From Costus lasius (lineage: Eukaryota > Streptophyta > Magnoliopsida > Zingiberales > Costaceae): a stretch of DNA of 64,000 bases. Location of the stretch: positions 125,069,493-125,133,492 of the forward strand of contig CM050448.1 of NCBI GenBank assembly GCA_027563935.2, read 5' to 3'. The notes under the pieces were generated by a model that saw only the letters and a list, made by a program, of their open reading frames with translations, searched no databases and was not told where the DNA came from. The translations under genes and the position numbers were made by a program. This document shows, one piece after another, positions 49,991 through 60,480 of the stretch; the first letter of the stretch is position 1; each line of letters starts with the position of its first letter.

Positions 49991-50008
49991 ATCTAAGGCA
50001 ATTTTCTG
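49991..50008 (+). promoter_or_regulatory. Candidate non-tRNA primer-binding site of copia
   Basis: ATCTAAGGCAATTTTCTG directly follows the LTR end CAACA. It has no TGG start and no resemblance to the usual plant copia initiator-tRNA-Met site TGGTATCAGAGC. The related element has ATCTTAGGTGAATTTCTG at the same place. Confidence 0.6.
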
Positions 50009-51314
50009 TTATCTAATTAATTTCTGCATTTAATTATCAATTCTGCCTAACTTTTAAGATCGATTTTACTGTTTAAATTGATTCGAATCATTGATTTACG
50101 GTTTAATTGATTCCGGATTTACTGTGCATCTTTTTTATCTAAGTTCTTGATCGGCAAGATTTTCAATCATCCTTTAATCGATTTTTTTTTCTTTCCGATT
50201 TTACTACGGATCACTGTGCTGCACGTGCGCCGCCCGTGCGCGTCACGCGCCTCGCACGTGCGTCCGCTTCGACGCCTCCGCGAGCTCTCTCGCGAGCGCG
50301 CCGTCGAGTTTTTCGCCGTCGCCGGTTTTCACGTTTTCCCGTCGATCTACGCCGCCATCCGGAGCGTCGTTGGTTTCTTTGCCCTCGTCTCTCGCGTCTG
50401 AGCTCACGGTTCTCTTCGTGGACGCGGAGACAAATCGAATCGACGAGAAACGTCGTCGGAATCCTCTCGAGTTTTCTCGCCGTCACCGATCTGGTTTTTC
50501 GAGTTTCCGGAGCGATCGTCGACGATCAAAGTGTTTTTTTGGTTTCGAAATCGTTCTCCTCTCGCCGCTGAATATTTTCCCTATCTCGGCGCCTCTTCTC
50601 CAGGCCTCCGCCGCCCTGCAGAACCGCCGGACGGCCGCGCGAAAAGAATCGCCGCGCCGTCGCCCAAACCCTAAACGACGATAGCGTCGTGGGTCGGGTT
50701 TCGTTCTTTGGATCCGATCCGATTACCTAGTTCGCCCGATCCGGTTCGCTTCTGTCTCGTTGTTTTCCTTTCGAATTTCGGATTTCGGATCCGATTTTTC
50801 TTCTCCGCCCGCTCCGCTTCTCCGAAACCAAGTCGCGCGATCGCCGTCTATCTCAAGCGCGCATCTTGGCGCGATCTCGGCCGTCCATCTTCGGACGCGG
50901 AACGCCGCTCGACTCAACCGCGCGCCTGCGCTCGGGTCGAATCGGATTTCGAGCCTAGACTCAACCTGATTCTAACCCGAGTCCGGTTCAATTTTGTTTT
51001 ATTCGATTTTCGATTTATTAATTGTTTTAATTCGGAAAAATTCAGAAAAATTCAAATAAAATTATCTTAATGCATAGAAATTTTATTTGCATATTTTAGG
51101 GTAATTTTGCAAGTTTAAATTGAGTAGCATAATCTTCTTACCCTATTTGCATTATCAAAGTTCCTAATCTATTTCGGCAATATTTTTCCTGTTTAGGAAT
51201 TATTTACATATACTGAATAGCTGCTAAATTTGAAAAATAAATTTTACAATGTTTATTCTGCATTGTTCCAGCTTCATAATATATCTAATTATTTCCTTGA
51301 GATTAAGATCTAAA
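49991..51314 (+). other. Long copia leader with a GC-rich island
   Basis: 1.3 kb between the LTR and the chosen Gag-Pol start. 50207-50960 is much richer in CpG than the rest of the element, with repeated 'cgcacgtgcg'-type words. Several overlapping Arg-rich frames there look compositional. The leader of the related element (about 62050-62280) has similar 'cctcgcacg' words. Confidence 0.75.
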
Positions 51315-54300
51315 ATGGCAAATGAAGAACACTCCTCTCTTAAACCTGAAAAATTCAGTGGATCTGGATTTACTAGATGGAAAGAACAGATGGAAATCTG
51401 GTTAATAACTTTAGGGTTATTCAGTGCAATTGGTAAGCCATTGCCATATGAAAAACCCTCAAATCCTAAATCTGCTTCTTCCTCTGACTCTTTAACTGAT
51501 AAATCTGAGTTTACCTCTCAATCCAAAACCCCCGAGGAAATTGAATATCACTGTAAATTCAGAATCCTCAGCTGTCTGTCTGATGTCTTATATGAAACTT
51601 ATAGGAAATTCATCACAGCTAAAGAGATTTGGACATCTCTTGAAGATACATACTTAAAGGATGATGAAGGTGTGAAGAGATTCACAGCTTCAGACTTTAA
51701 CAACTTCAAGATGTCTGACAACTCTCCTATAACTGATCAACTAAATAAATTCCAAAACCTGATAAATGAAGTACAACTTTGTGGAACCACTTTTAGTGAA
51801 TCCTTCATCATCTCCTCTCTCCTAGATAAGCTCCCACCATCTTGGTCCAAATTTGCCCAGGATCTTAGGAAATCTCTAAACATGAATTCAGTCAGAGAAG
51901 TAATCCAAACCATCAAAATAGAAGAACAGTTCAGGCAAAGAGATTCTAAACCTAACCAGTCTAGGAATAGTGTCCACCTCTCTGAGTTTTCCTCAAACCC
52001 AAACTTCTCTAGAAAGCCAAACTATAAGAAACCCAACAAGTTTCAGAAAAACAAAACCAAGAATCCTAGATTCTATCTTAAAGCCAACTCTTCTGCCAAT
52101 TTTAAACATTCATCTCAAGGAAATAAGAAGGTACCTAATGGCAGATTCTGCTATGTATGCGGAAGGGACAACCACCTTGCCCCAGACTGCTTCTACAGAA
52201 AGACCCAAAAGGTACCGTCTAAGAATCCCAACAACAAGCAAACCAAACATCATGTGAATGTTGTTGAATCTCAACCTTCCAACTCTTCCCTAAGGTTAGT
52301 ACCTCATCTTCCCATTGTCAATCTAGCTCATCATGAATTAGAATGGTGGCTAGATTCTGGAGCAAATGCCCATGTTTGTTCTAACCAATCTTGGTTCTCC
52401 AATTTTCAGAACTCAAGTGGAGGAAGTGTGACAATGGGAAATGGCTCTACGGCTGCGGTACTTGGACACGGACAGGTCATCCTGAAGTTTACCTCTGGAA
52501 AGACCTTAACTCTGAATAATGTTCTACTTGTAACGGAGATCCGTAGGAACCTTGTTAGTGGATCTCTTCTTGTTCAATCTGGCTTCAAAATTGTTCTAGA
52601 TGCCAATAAAGTTGTAATCTCTAAAGGAGACAATTTCATCGGGAAAGGTTTTACATCCGATGGTCTTTTCAAATTAAATGTTATTCCTTTATCGCCTGTC
52701 TCTTATACAACTTTAAATACTGAAAATTCTGATTATTGGCATGGAAGGCTAGGACATGTGAACTTCAAATACCTAACCAGAATGAACAACTTAGGTTTAA
52801 TCCCTAATTCCTTCTTAGGCCCAAATGAGAAATGTGAGATTTGTGCTCAAGCCAAACAGCCTAGAACTTCTTTCAAATCGATTCCAATAAAGGATTCCAA
52901 ACCTCTTGAGTTTATACACTCAGATGTGTGTGATTCCAATAGAGAACCAACTAGAGGTGGTAGCAAATACTTCGTGACCTTCATAGACAATTGTTCTAAG
53001 TATTGCTACACTTATCTCTTGAAATCAAAAGATGAAGTTCTCAATAAATTCAAAATATTTAAGGCTGAAGCTGAAAACCAACTGAATCAGAAAATTAAAA
53101 TCATTAGATCTGATAGAGGAGGGGAATATATCTCTAATGAGTTTATCCAATTCTGTCAAGAACATGGGATAATTCATCAAGTTACAGCCCCCTACTCTCC
53201 TCAATCTAATGGTGTGGCTGAAAGGAAAAACAGAACCCTACTAGATATGGTAAATGTCATGCTACAAAGTTCTGGAGCTCCCCAGAACTTGTGGGGGGAA
53301 GCTATCCTTTCATCTTGCTTCATCCAAAATAGGATCCCTTCCAAAGACAAATCCAAAACACCTTTTGAAATTTGGAGAGGCCACAAGCCTAGTCTTAAAT
53401 TCTTCAAAGTGTGGGGGTGTTTAGCTAAAGTAAACATCCCTGAACCTAAGAAGAAGAAAATTGGACCCAAAACAGTAGACTCTGTTTTTATTGGCTACTC
53501 CCTTGACTCCAACACATATAGGTGTCTTGTGATCAACTCTGAAATCCCAGAAATTTCCAACAACACCTTGATTGAGTCTCGAGATGTTTCATTCTTTGAA
53601 AACATCTTTCCCTTTAAATCTAGAATTCCTTCTTCCAACTTGACTCCAGTCTTGGAAAATGGTTCAAACTCTTCAACCCCTGAACCTATAGATGAATCCA
53701 TAGCTGAACCTAGAAGGAGTAAAAGAACTAGAGCTATGAGGGACTTTGGTGATGACTTTATCACTTACCTGATTGAAGACTCACCAAAGACCTATCAAGA
53801 TGCTATAAGTTCTCCTGATGCTTCCTTCTGGAAAGAAGCTATAAACTGTGAATTCCAATCCATAATTAACAACAATACTTGGATCTTAACTGATTTACCT
53901 CCTGGAAATAAGCCCCTAGGATGTAAATGGATATTCAAGAAGAAATTGAGGACTGATGGTACAGTTGAGAAATATAAAGCGCGATTAGTAGTTCAAGGGT
54001 TTCGGCAAAAGGCCGAAATTGACTACTTTGATACTTATGCGCCTGTTGCTAGGATCACTACCATTAGACTTCTTATCTCTCTTGCCTCTATCCATGACCT
54101 GATCATCCATCAAATGGATGTTAAAACAGCCTTTCTTAATGGAGACTTAGAAGAAGAAATTTATATGAATCAACCAGAAGGCTTTGTAGTTCGTGGTTGT
54201 GAAGGGAAAGTATGCAAGCTGGTTCGTTCCTTATACGGACTTAAGCAAGCCCCTAAACAATGGCACGAAAAATTTGACAAAGCCATCTTGTCATTTGGAT

Positions 54301-55325
54301 TCAGTATAAATGATTCTGATAACTGTCTCTATTGCAAAACCACTACTTCTGGATTTATCCTTCTGTGTCTTTATGTAGATGATATACTTATCTTCTCTAA
54401 AGACATTAACCTGATCTTAGATACTAAGGAATTCCTATCTAGATCTTTTGAAATGAAAGACCTAGGAGAAGCTGATGTAATTCTTGGGATGAAAATTATC
54501 AAGAATCAAAACAAAATCTCCTTATCCCAAACTCATTACATCAATAATCTTCTTGAGAAATTTCATTTTTCTTCCTCTGCTCCTCTTAGAACTCCTTTTG
54601 ATCCTAACTGTCACCTTGTTAAGAATCAAGGTAACAGTGTAGATCAAGAGTTGTATTCTAAAGCTATAGGGTCTCTCTTATTCCTTGCAAATAGAACTAG
54701 ACCTGATATAGCTTATGCTGTATCCAGACTCAGTAGGTACACTTGTAATCCAAATGAATCACACTGGATAGCCATTAGAAGGATCTTTAGATATCTCAAG
54801 GGAACCAATAATCTTGTTCTGACCTACAGTGGATATCCTTCTGTCTTAGAAGGATTCTGTGATGCTAATTGGATCTCTGACTCCAATGACATCAAATCCA
54901 CGTCAGGTTATGTCTTCACTTTAGGAGGTGGTGCTGTCTCTTGGCAGTCCACAAAACAAACTATCATAGCTAGAAGTACTATGGAAGCTGAGCTTGTAGC
55001 TCTTGATCTAGCTTGTTCAGAGCTTGAATGGATTAAAAACTTGTGTTGCACCTTACCTTCTGTCATAGCTGTAAACCCTCCAATTTCTATTAACTGTGAT
55101 AGTAAAGCTGCAATTGAATTTTGCAAAAAGAAATTGGTAAACACTAAGGTAAGTAGACATATAAAAATCAGGCAAAAGACTGTTAGATGGTTAACCACTC
55201 ACAATATTGTTTCACTGTCTTTTGTCAAAACTGATGATAACCTTGCAGATTCCCTCACAAAAGGTTTGAATCAAACCAAAGTAGAAGCTGCATCGACAGG
55301 TATGGGAATTACTGAAATTTCATAA
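51315..55325 (+). CDS. gag-pol: Copia Gag-Pol polyprotein (1336 aa), intact
   Basis: Encodes all proteins for retrotransposition. The start MANEEHSS is preferred over the upstream in-frame Met at 51249, whose first 22 residues are hydrophobic and atypical. Approximate residues from MANEE: Gag with a UBN2-type region 1-230; zinc knuckle [14 protein letters not shown] 279-292 (RNA binding); protease active site WLDSGA, Asp 347; integrase HHCC zinc finger from His 476, then catalytic Asp 537 (HSDVCD), Asp 600 (RSDRGGEY) and Glu 636 (GVAERKN), a DX35E spacing; reverse transcriptase with YVDD at 1020-1023; RNase H with CDSKAA, Asp 1262. Length and order match plant Ty1/copia. No stop or frameshift is present. 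The lineage within copia is not assigned. Confidence 0.96.
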   Translation: MANEEHSSLKPEKFSGSGFTRWKEQMEIWLITLGLFSAIGKPLPYEKPSNPKSASSSDSLTDKSEFTSQSKTPEEIEYHCKFRILSCLSDVLYETYRKFITAKEIWTSLEDTYLKDDEGVKRFTASDFNNFKMSDNSPITDQLNKFQNLINEVQLCGTTFSESFIISSLLDKLPPSWSKFAQDLRKSLNMNSVREVIQTIKIEEQFRQRDSKPNQSRNSVHLSEFSSNPNFSRKPNYKKPNKFQKNKTKNPRFYLKANSSANFKHSSQGNKKVPNGRFCYVCGRDNHLAPDCFYRKTQKVPSKNPNNKQTKHHVNVVESQPSNSSLRLVPHLPIVNLAHHELEWWLDSGANAHVCSNQSWFSNFQNSSGGSVTMGNGSTAAVLGHGQVILKFTSGKTLTLNNVLLVTEIRRNLVSGSLLVQSGFKIVLDANKVVISKGDNFIGKGFTSDGLFKLNVIPLSPVSYTTLNTENSDYWHGRLGHVNFKYLTRMNNLGLIPNSFLGPNEKCEICAQAKQPRTSFKSIPIKDSKPLEFIHSDVCDSNREPTRGGSKYFVTFIDNCSKYCYTYLLKSKDEVLNKFKIFKAEAENQLNQKIKIIRSDRGGEYISNEFIQFCQEHGIIHQVTAPYSPQSNGVAERKNRTLLDMVNVMLQSSGAPQNLWGEAILSSCFIQNRIPSKDKSKTPFEIWRGHKPSLKFFKVWGCLAKVNIPEPKKKKIGPKTVDSVFIGYSLDSNTYRCLVINSEIPEISNNTLIESRDVSFFENIFPFKSRIPSSNLTPVLENGSNSSTPEPIDESIAEPRRSKRTRAMRDFGDDFITYLIEDSPKTYQDAISSPDASFWKEAINCEFQSIINNNTWILTDLPPGNKPLGCKWIFKKKLRTDGTVEKYKARLVVQGFRQKAEIDYFDTYAPVARITTIRLLISLASIHDLIIHQMDVKTAFLNGDLEEEIYMNQPEGFVVRGCEGKVCKLVRSLYGLKQAPKQWHEKFDKAILSFGFSINDSDNCLYCKTTTSGFILLCLYVDDILIFSKDINLILDTKEFLSRSFEMKDLGEADVILGMKIIKNQNKISLSQTHYINNLLEKFHFSSSAPLRTPFDPNCHLVKNQGNSVDQELYSKAIGSLLFLANRTRPDIAYAVSRLSRYTCNPNESHWIAIRRIFRYLKGTNNLVLTYSGYPSVLEGFCDANWISDSNDIKSTSGYVFTLGGGAVSWQSTKQTIIARSTMEAELVALDLACSELEWIKNLCCTLPSVIAVNPPISINCDSKAAIEFCKKKLVNTKVSRHIKIRQKTVRWLTTHNIVSLSFVKTDDNLADSLTKGLNQTKVEAASTGMGITEIS

Positions 55326-56083
55326 ATTGCTATATATCTGCTTTATGTACATACATTGCAAAAGGAGTGGCCGAAGTGGCTTGACTCGTAAAAGGTTGAT
55401 GCACTGAGCACAACATCGCCTATGGCTTGACCTAAGGCATATCTGGAACTTAGATTCCAGAAACATCGAGGGGAATGGGGATAGTCTAAATGGGCCCTCC
55501 TACGGTGGCAACCCAACCTCCGTGAAAGGTAGACCCTGGAAAGAGGTTTTGAATGGGTAACAACAAGCTGACTGGTTGGCCAAGGAGTACAAATTTTAAA
55601 AATTTGTGAAAACACTATTGTGTTGTTGGAACTATATAAAGGTTCCAATGCCCTATTCCTAAGGTGATGATAGTACTCCTATGTAGAGGAAGGATGAGTT
55701 TTAAACTCTTAAAGAAACCTATGGGTGACTCTACACACCTATTATAAAGTTTCTCCTATATGTGAGTTTCTGTATACGGCCGCAGACTAGAGACTTGACA
55801 CCTCTAGCAAACTCACAAGAATAAGATATATGCGCAAGGCCAAAAATGTGCAACACCGCGTCGTAGTCAACTGTATCATGTGTATACCGTTCAATGCTGG
55901 GCCAAAAGGAATGTAGTTCAAGACCTGGTTCACTCCACTCCTTCCAGCAGAGTTCCGTGTACTAAGTGTGTTGAGCACTGCTCTTCCCTGACCGCGTGAT
56001 ATAAACTTCAAGCAGCAGTTTTATTTCTTTTATCGTATGTTTTCTATTTTTTCGTTCGTTCGTCTTCAAGATTTATTGGATTT
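55326..56083 (+). other. Conserved 3' non-coding domain of copia
   Basis: About 760 bp between the Gag-Pol stop and the polypurine tract. Blocks such as 'gtatacggccgcag', 'ggccaaaaatgtgcaa' and 'ctgaccgcgtgatataaac' recur in order in the related element (reverse complement of about 59763-60480). The open frames on the minus strand have no known domain. Confidence 0.75.
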
Positions 56084-56092
56084 AGTGGGGGA
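56084..56092 (+). promoter_or_regulatory. Polypurine tract of copia
   Basis: AGTGGGGGA one base before the 3' LTR TGTTGG; it would prime plus-strand synthesis. The related element has the same GTGGGGGAT. Confidence 0.85.
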
Positions 56093-56093
56093 T

Positions 56094-56672
56094 TGTTGGA
56101 TTAATTAATTAAATATTAATTAATTAATTAAATCCAAAAATCTATCATAACTCCTCTCACGCACACAACGTATATATTTTACTTAAAATATTAAAAATCT
56201 ATTTTAACACACGTACTCGACTATTTTTGGTGGAGAATTAATTTACTATTCTTTAAATTAATCCACTTACCTATTTTGAGCATCTATTAATAGTTTCCAA
56301 ATATTTAATTAAATATTTGGATAAAACTATTAATATTTTAATCAGTGAGTTTTCCCTATAAAAGGGAGGCTAGGATACTGGTTAAAACACATCAAGAGAC
56401 TCTCAGAATCTCTGCTCTGAAATTTCTCTCCAAATTCTCTTTCTCCATTTTTGCTGCTAGAAGTTGAAAGTTGCTCCGACAGGGCTTCCACCGTCGCACC
56501 GGCAGGAAGCTAGCCCTGGTTGTATCTTCAAGGCGGATCTTCGACTAAGCCCGTGCGTGGGACGAAAATTGACTTAGGACAGACGATACGTCGCCTCTAG
56601 GTTCTTTTAATTAATGCAAGTTTTATTTCATTATTGGTAGTTTTATATGTGCAAGAATTAAAATAATCAACA
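56094..56672 (+). repeat. 3' LTR of the copia element
   Basis: 579 bp, three differences from the 5' LTR. TATA box copy at 56357-56363. Confidence 0.97.
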
Positions 56673-57268
56673 GAATGGATAAGAATGTTTTCACTGTATT
56701 TAAGGGACAAGATTTCCCCCTCCAACATTGGAGGAGACCTCCGCCATTCCTTCATGCTGTACGTTAATTTTCAACTCTGCAGGCTGCTGACTCCAGGCGC
56801 TATCATGATCTATCCTGAATGGCACAGCATCATTCTTCTCGATCCAACTGTTGGAGAAAGAATCATTAGACATCTGTTTGACTCTTTGTTGCTGCTTTTC
56901 GTTTCTAGTCAACTAATCAGAGTACGGCAAACTCTGGTTTTGATTAATTTGTAAGCAAGCATAAGTTATCTATTAGCATAGTAAAAGAATGAAACATAAA
57001 TAGTGAAATTACGCTGAACAAAGAGCAACTTTTGACTCAAAAGAACGAGAATGGTCAACGCTCAGCATCATTCATCCATTCATTCTATATCACCTTTCCC
57101 ATATCGTCATCAGCTTACCCACACAGTGGCAAATGGTAGGGAATCATGTGAATGTAAGTCAAACATACCATAAATGGAATTTTTTTTTTTTTTGCTCCTC
57201 TCGTCCTCACTAACCCACATAATCAATTAAAGCTCATGTACTATATACCCAATTATTCTCATAGGGAT

Positions 57269-57862
57269 CAATTGGAAGGAATATGTGAGTGAAAGCCAAG
57301 TGCAAATCTTTATCCTCAAATGAAAATAATTTAATCACAGTTGTTGGCATTGGGTGCATTTTCTATTTATAGGGAGTCGATCTCTTTTAAAATTAAAAAA
57401 AAAAATCAAATTTAACAATCAACTTTTGAATTAAATAAGATATTATAGTACACGTTAACAATCCTGCTAATATGCATTAAAATCTATGAATCGAATCTTT
57501 CTCCTTCTAATCTAATAGCTTACGGTGGGCTCATTTTTTAAGCTAAGTAGCATGTAATATAGTATGCAAATGGTAACTTCTGAATTATAGCAAGTGTGCA
57601 ACATATTATCTTCATAAAAATAGTGATCGATAGGCTTCAATAGTATATATGTTGGTTTCTTATTGGAGATCTAGGGATAAAAAATGGCATGTAAGAAGTA
57701 CAATTGGATACAATTGGGATGTTTTCGCTTTGCCAATAAAGGAAGAAGGAATAGACTTATGCAAAACAATTGATTCAAGTGACAAGAATTTTCTTATCCA
57801 TTATATTTGAGATATTATCTCTATAAAGAGAGTTCATATATGATCAATCTATTCGCTTAATA
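57269..57862. other. Intergenic AT-rich DNA
   Basis: No gene or relation to other parts of the window is recognised. Confidence 0.5.
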
Positions 57863-57870
57863 GACTTAAA

Positions 57871-58382
57871 TAGGACTGGTAAAATATGACACGATCCGCC
57901 AATACAATATGAGATTTTACGAGTCTGGGTTAGATTAATTGTATTTCGTGTAGTAAATGTGTTGACCCGTTTATGACCCGCCAAATTTTGTGTCATGTCG
58001 TGTTGTGTCGTGTTACCGAGTCAACCCGTGTAACATATATAATCTATATTATATATTATATATTATAATATATATTATATATTTAAATAATATATAATAT
58101 ATATAACCCGTTTATGATCTGCCAACTTTTGTGTCATGTTATGCAATATGATTTATATTATAGCGCGTTGTATCGTATCATATCGTGTTATGTGACATGT
58201 TCTATTTATTAATTATGTTATTCATGTCGTGTCGTGTCATTATGAAATAAGTGAGTCATGTTTGTATTTTGTATATTAACCCGTATATATAAATAGATCA
58301 TATTTGTGTCACGCATAATCGTATAGCTGTCAAGTATGACACGACCCATTATGACACGTGAAACTCGACTTGTCAGGCCCTA
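57871..58382. mobile_element. hAT-type MITE (512 bp)
   Basis: Ends TAGGACTGGTAAA and TTGTCAGGCCCTA are degenerate inverted repeats. Flanking octamers GACTTAAA (57863-57870) and GACTTAGG (58383-58390) match at 6 of 8. The interior is rich in 'acccg', 'cgtgtcgtgt' and TA tracts, as in the MITE at 62376-62893. No coding frame is present. Confidence 0.7.
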
Positions 58383-58720
58383 GACTTAGGTATCTATTAT
58401 CTTAAGTGTTTAACCTAAGTATAAAACCTCGATTTAATCCCTCATAGAAAATGAAAGAAAAGACTAGCGTATATAAGCATAATAAGCTTACTATCATAAA
58501 TAGGGTACTTAGTCAAACTTGGAACATTCCATTCAATGTCCCAATGAGCAAATAACTAACCATAGTAAAAAAAAGCTAAATATCTCCAAAACTTTTCCTA
58601 ATCCCTATCTTCCTTTATCCTATTTTTTCCCTTAATCCCTTTCCCCTCGTGAGCCGAAAGCCCGCTCCACTTCTTTATTTTTTCCCCTACGAACGACACA
58701 GCCTGCTACTGCGTCCTCCC

Positions 58721-59020
58721 GTCAGTGATGCAAGCGTGCGTCCAGCAATGTCGTAAAGAGGTGCCGACGACCACCTCGTCACTCCTTGGTGCGGCGCCCG
58801 ACGAGATTTTGCGTTCCCCCGTCAGCGATGCAAGAGTGCATCCAGTAGCATCTCAAAGAGTTGTCGACGGCCACCTCGTCGCTCCTTGGTGCGGCGCCCA
58901 ATGAGATTTCGCATCCCCTCGTCAACAATGCAAGCATGCGTCCAACAGCGTCGGAAAGAGGTGCCGAAAGGCACCTCGTCGCTCCTCGGTGTAGTGCCCG
59001 ACGAGATTTCGGACGCGTGC
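58721..59020. repeat. Three tandem copies of a 100-bp unit
   Basis: Units start at 58721, 58821 and 58921 with 'gtca..gatg/aatgcaag' and contain 'ccacctcgtcnctcctnggtg' in each. The unit is not a multiple of three, so the overlapping frames (for example 58861-59301) are not credible proteins. Confidence 0.9.
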
Positions 59021-59279
59021 AGCGGCCGCGAGTTTCTACTGCAAACACCGCCTCCACCTACCTCTTGGCGGCGGCGCTCCCTTGTAACGACTCATGCGTT
59101 GCTGCGTCTGTGTATAGCGTGCGGCAATATGCCAGCAATGCCCGGCGGTGTCTAGCAGAGCGTAGTATAGTATTATATGTTTATAGTTCTTTGGTTCTAT
59201 CAAATTGTTACTCCCGGGGATATGTAGCTAAGGTTCGTTGTTGGATTCCTGGGCGTGACTATTACTTCCAACAAGGTAT

Positions 59280-59753
59280 TGTTAGAACGAAGATAAATTA
59301 AACTATTTTTATATTATCAATAAATAGTAAAATAAATAACAAGAACGAAGAACGTGGAGGCACGGAAAAACTTACTGTCCTTAGGTGAATTTCTAGGCCC
59401 TCGTGTGAGCAAATCCAGAGAGATCACCCAGGATACAACCAAGATGCTTCTCTTGCGGATCACGACTGTGGAGAAGTTGATCGACCATCTTTGAACCTTG
59501 AACAACAAAAGAAAGAGAGCTGGGGGAATTATGCAAAAGCTATTAGCCGTGCAAATTCTGATCTGTCTATACCCTAGCGTCAGATGTCAATTTATAGGCT
59601 AAACCCTCATGCCGTTGGATTAAATCCGACGGCTATCACTGAAGTGCTACTAATAGCCTTGCTAAATCTAAAATAGCAAATGAAATAAATAAAATAAAAC
59701 TAATTAACAAATAGAAAAAAAAAAGGAAAGTTTTAATTTTTTAAATTCCAACA
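59280..59753 (-). repeat. 3' LTR (element sense) of the copia-derived element
   Basis: 474 bp. Aligns with 63313-63824, with many substitutions; the right LTR is longer because of a local duplication near 63540-63600. Older than the intact copia insertion. Confidence 0.88.
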
Positions 59754-59762
59754 ATCCCCCAC
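59754..59762 (-). promoter_or_regulatory. Polypurine tract of the copia-derived element
   Basis: GTGGGGGAT on the minus strand, directly next to the LTR; identical to the core of the copia tract. Confidence 0.8.
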
Positions 59763-60480
59763 AAAATTAAAACTTTTCTTAAGTATAAATGAAAAAAGAG
59801 AAAAGATTAAAATTAAATTTCTGCTCATAGTTTATATTATGCGGTCAGTAAAGTGCACTTAAAGGCATATCCTTTACTTAGTAAAAATATCTCCATCTGA
59901 AGGAAAGATAGTGAACTAGTCTTGAACTACTTCCTTTTGACCCAGATTTTAACATTTCCACACATAATACAAGATGGACCGATCGCGGGTTTGCGCATTT
60001 TTGGCCGTGCGCGTGTATCTTCATGGGAGCTTCTGAGGGTTGTCTATGTCCTCAGCTGCGGCCGTATACAGACTCTCTCATATAGGAAGTTCCCTGCAAG
60101 GGATGAGTGTAGAGGCTCATCTCATGGTAATTAACCACTTTAGGAAATTTTCCTTACCTCTACAATATAAGCACAAATCTATCCTCAGGAATGAAAGTGT
60201 AGAGTATCAACTCTATCACATAAAATTTTATACACCGTAGTGTTTTATCATTTTATTTTTCAAAATGCTTATTGGCCAATCAATCAGCTTGTTATTACCA
60301 CATTGAACCTCCTTCAAGGGATCTCCTATCACAGAGGTTGAGTTCCCACCGTTGAAAGGCCTATTACAGACTAATCTCATTCCTATCGATACTTCCAAGA
60401 CTATAATCATGGGCAAGCTTAGGTCTAGCCAAATAGCCAAATAGACCTTTGTCTAATTTTAATATGGTGACTCATTTTCA
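59763..60480 (-). other. 3' non-coding domain of the copia-derived element
   Basis: On the minus strand the order of blocks 'ggtaataacaagctgattg', 'gtatacggccgcag', 'ggccaaaaatgcgcaa' and 'ctgaccgcataatataaac' matches the copia region 55500-56020. The short plus-strand frame at 59922-60134 is a shadow. Confidence 0.75.

Larger units (their letters stand above)
49412..56672 (+). mobile_element. Complete Ty1/copia LTR retrotransposon (7261 bp)
   Basis: Two 579-bp LTRs (49412-49990 and 56094-56672) begin TGTTGGA and end ATCAACA. They differ at three sites by my comparison, all transitions. An exact 5-bp target-site duplication GAATG lies at 49407-49411 and 56673-56677; the paralogous empty site is near 22416. 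A polypurine tract precedes the 3' LTR. A single uninterrupted Gag-Pol frame has domains in copia order (protease, integrase, reverse transcriptase, RNase H). It therefore looks recently inserted and possibly still active. No tRNA-type primer site is visible; see the findings. Confidence 0.97.
48895..57268. repeat. Segmental duplication block D, copy 2, interrupted by copia
   Basis: 48895-49411 and 56673-57268 together match 21930-23095. The copia element sits between them. Just after the insertion this copy also lacks about 80 bp that copy 1 has near 22422-22500. Confidence 0.8.

Noticed and set aside
50147..51070. Arg-rich genes in the copia leader
   Set aside because: Several overlapping frames on both strands in a CpG-rich block, none with a domain; compositional.
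54908..55198. Minus-strand frames within the copia polyprotein
   Set aside because: Shadows of the Gag-Pol frame (also 53201-53470 and 53495-53764).
58779..59301. Genes over the 100-bp repeat
   Set aside because: The period is not a multiple of three, so the frames change between units; no domain.
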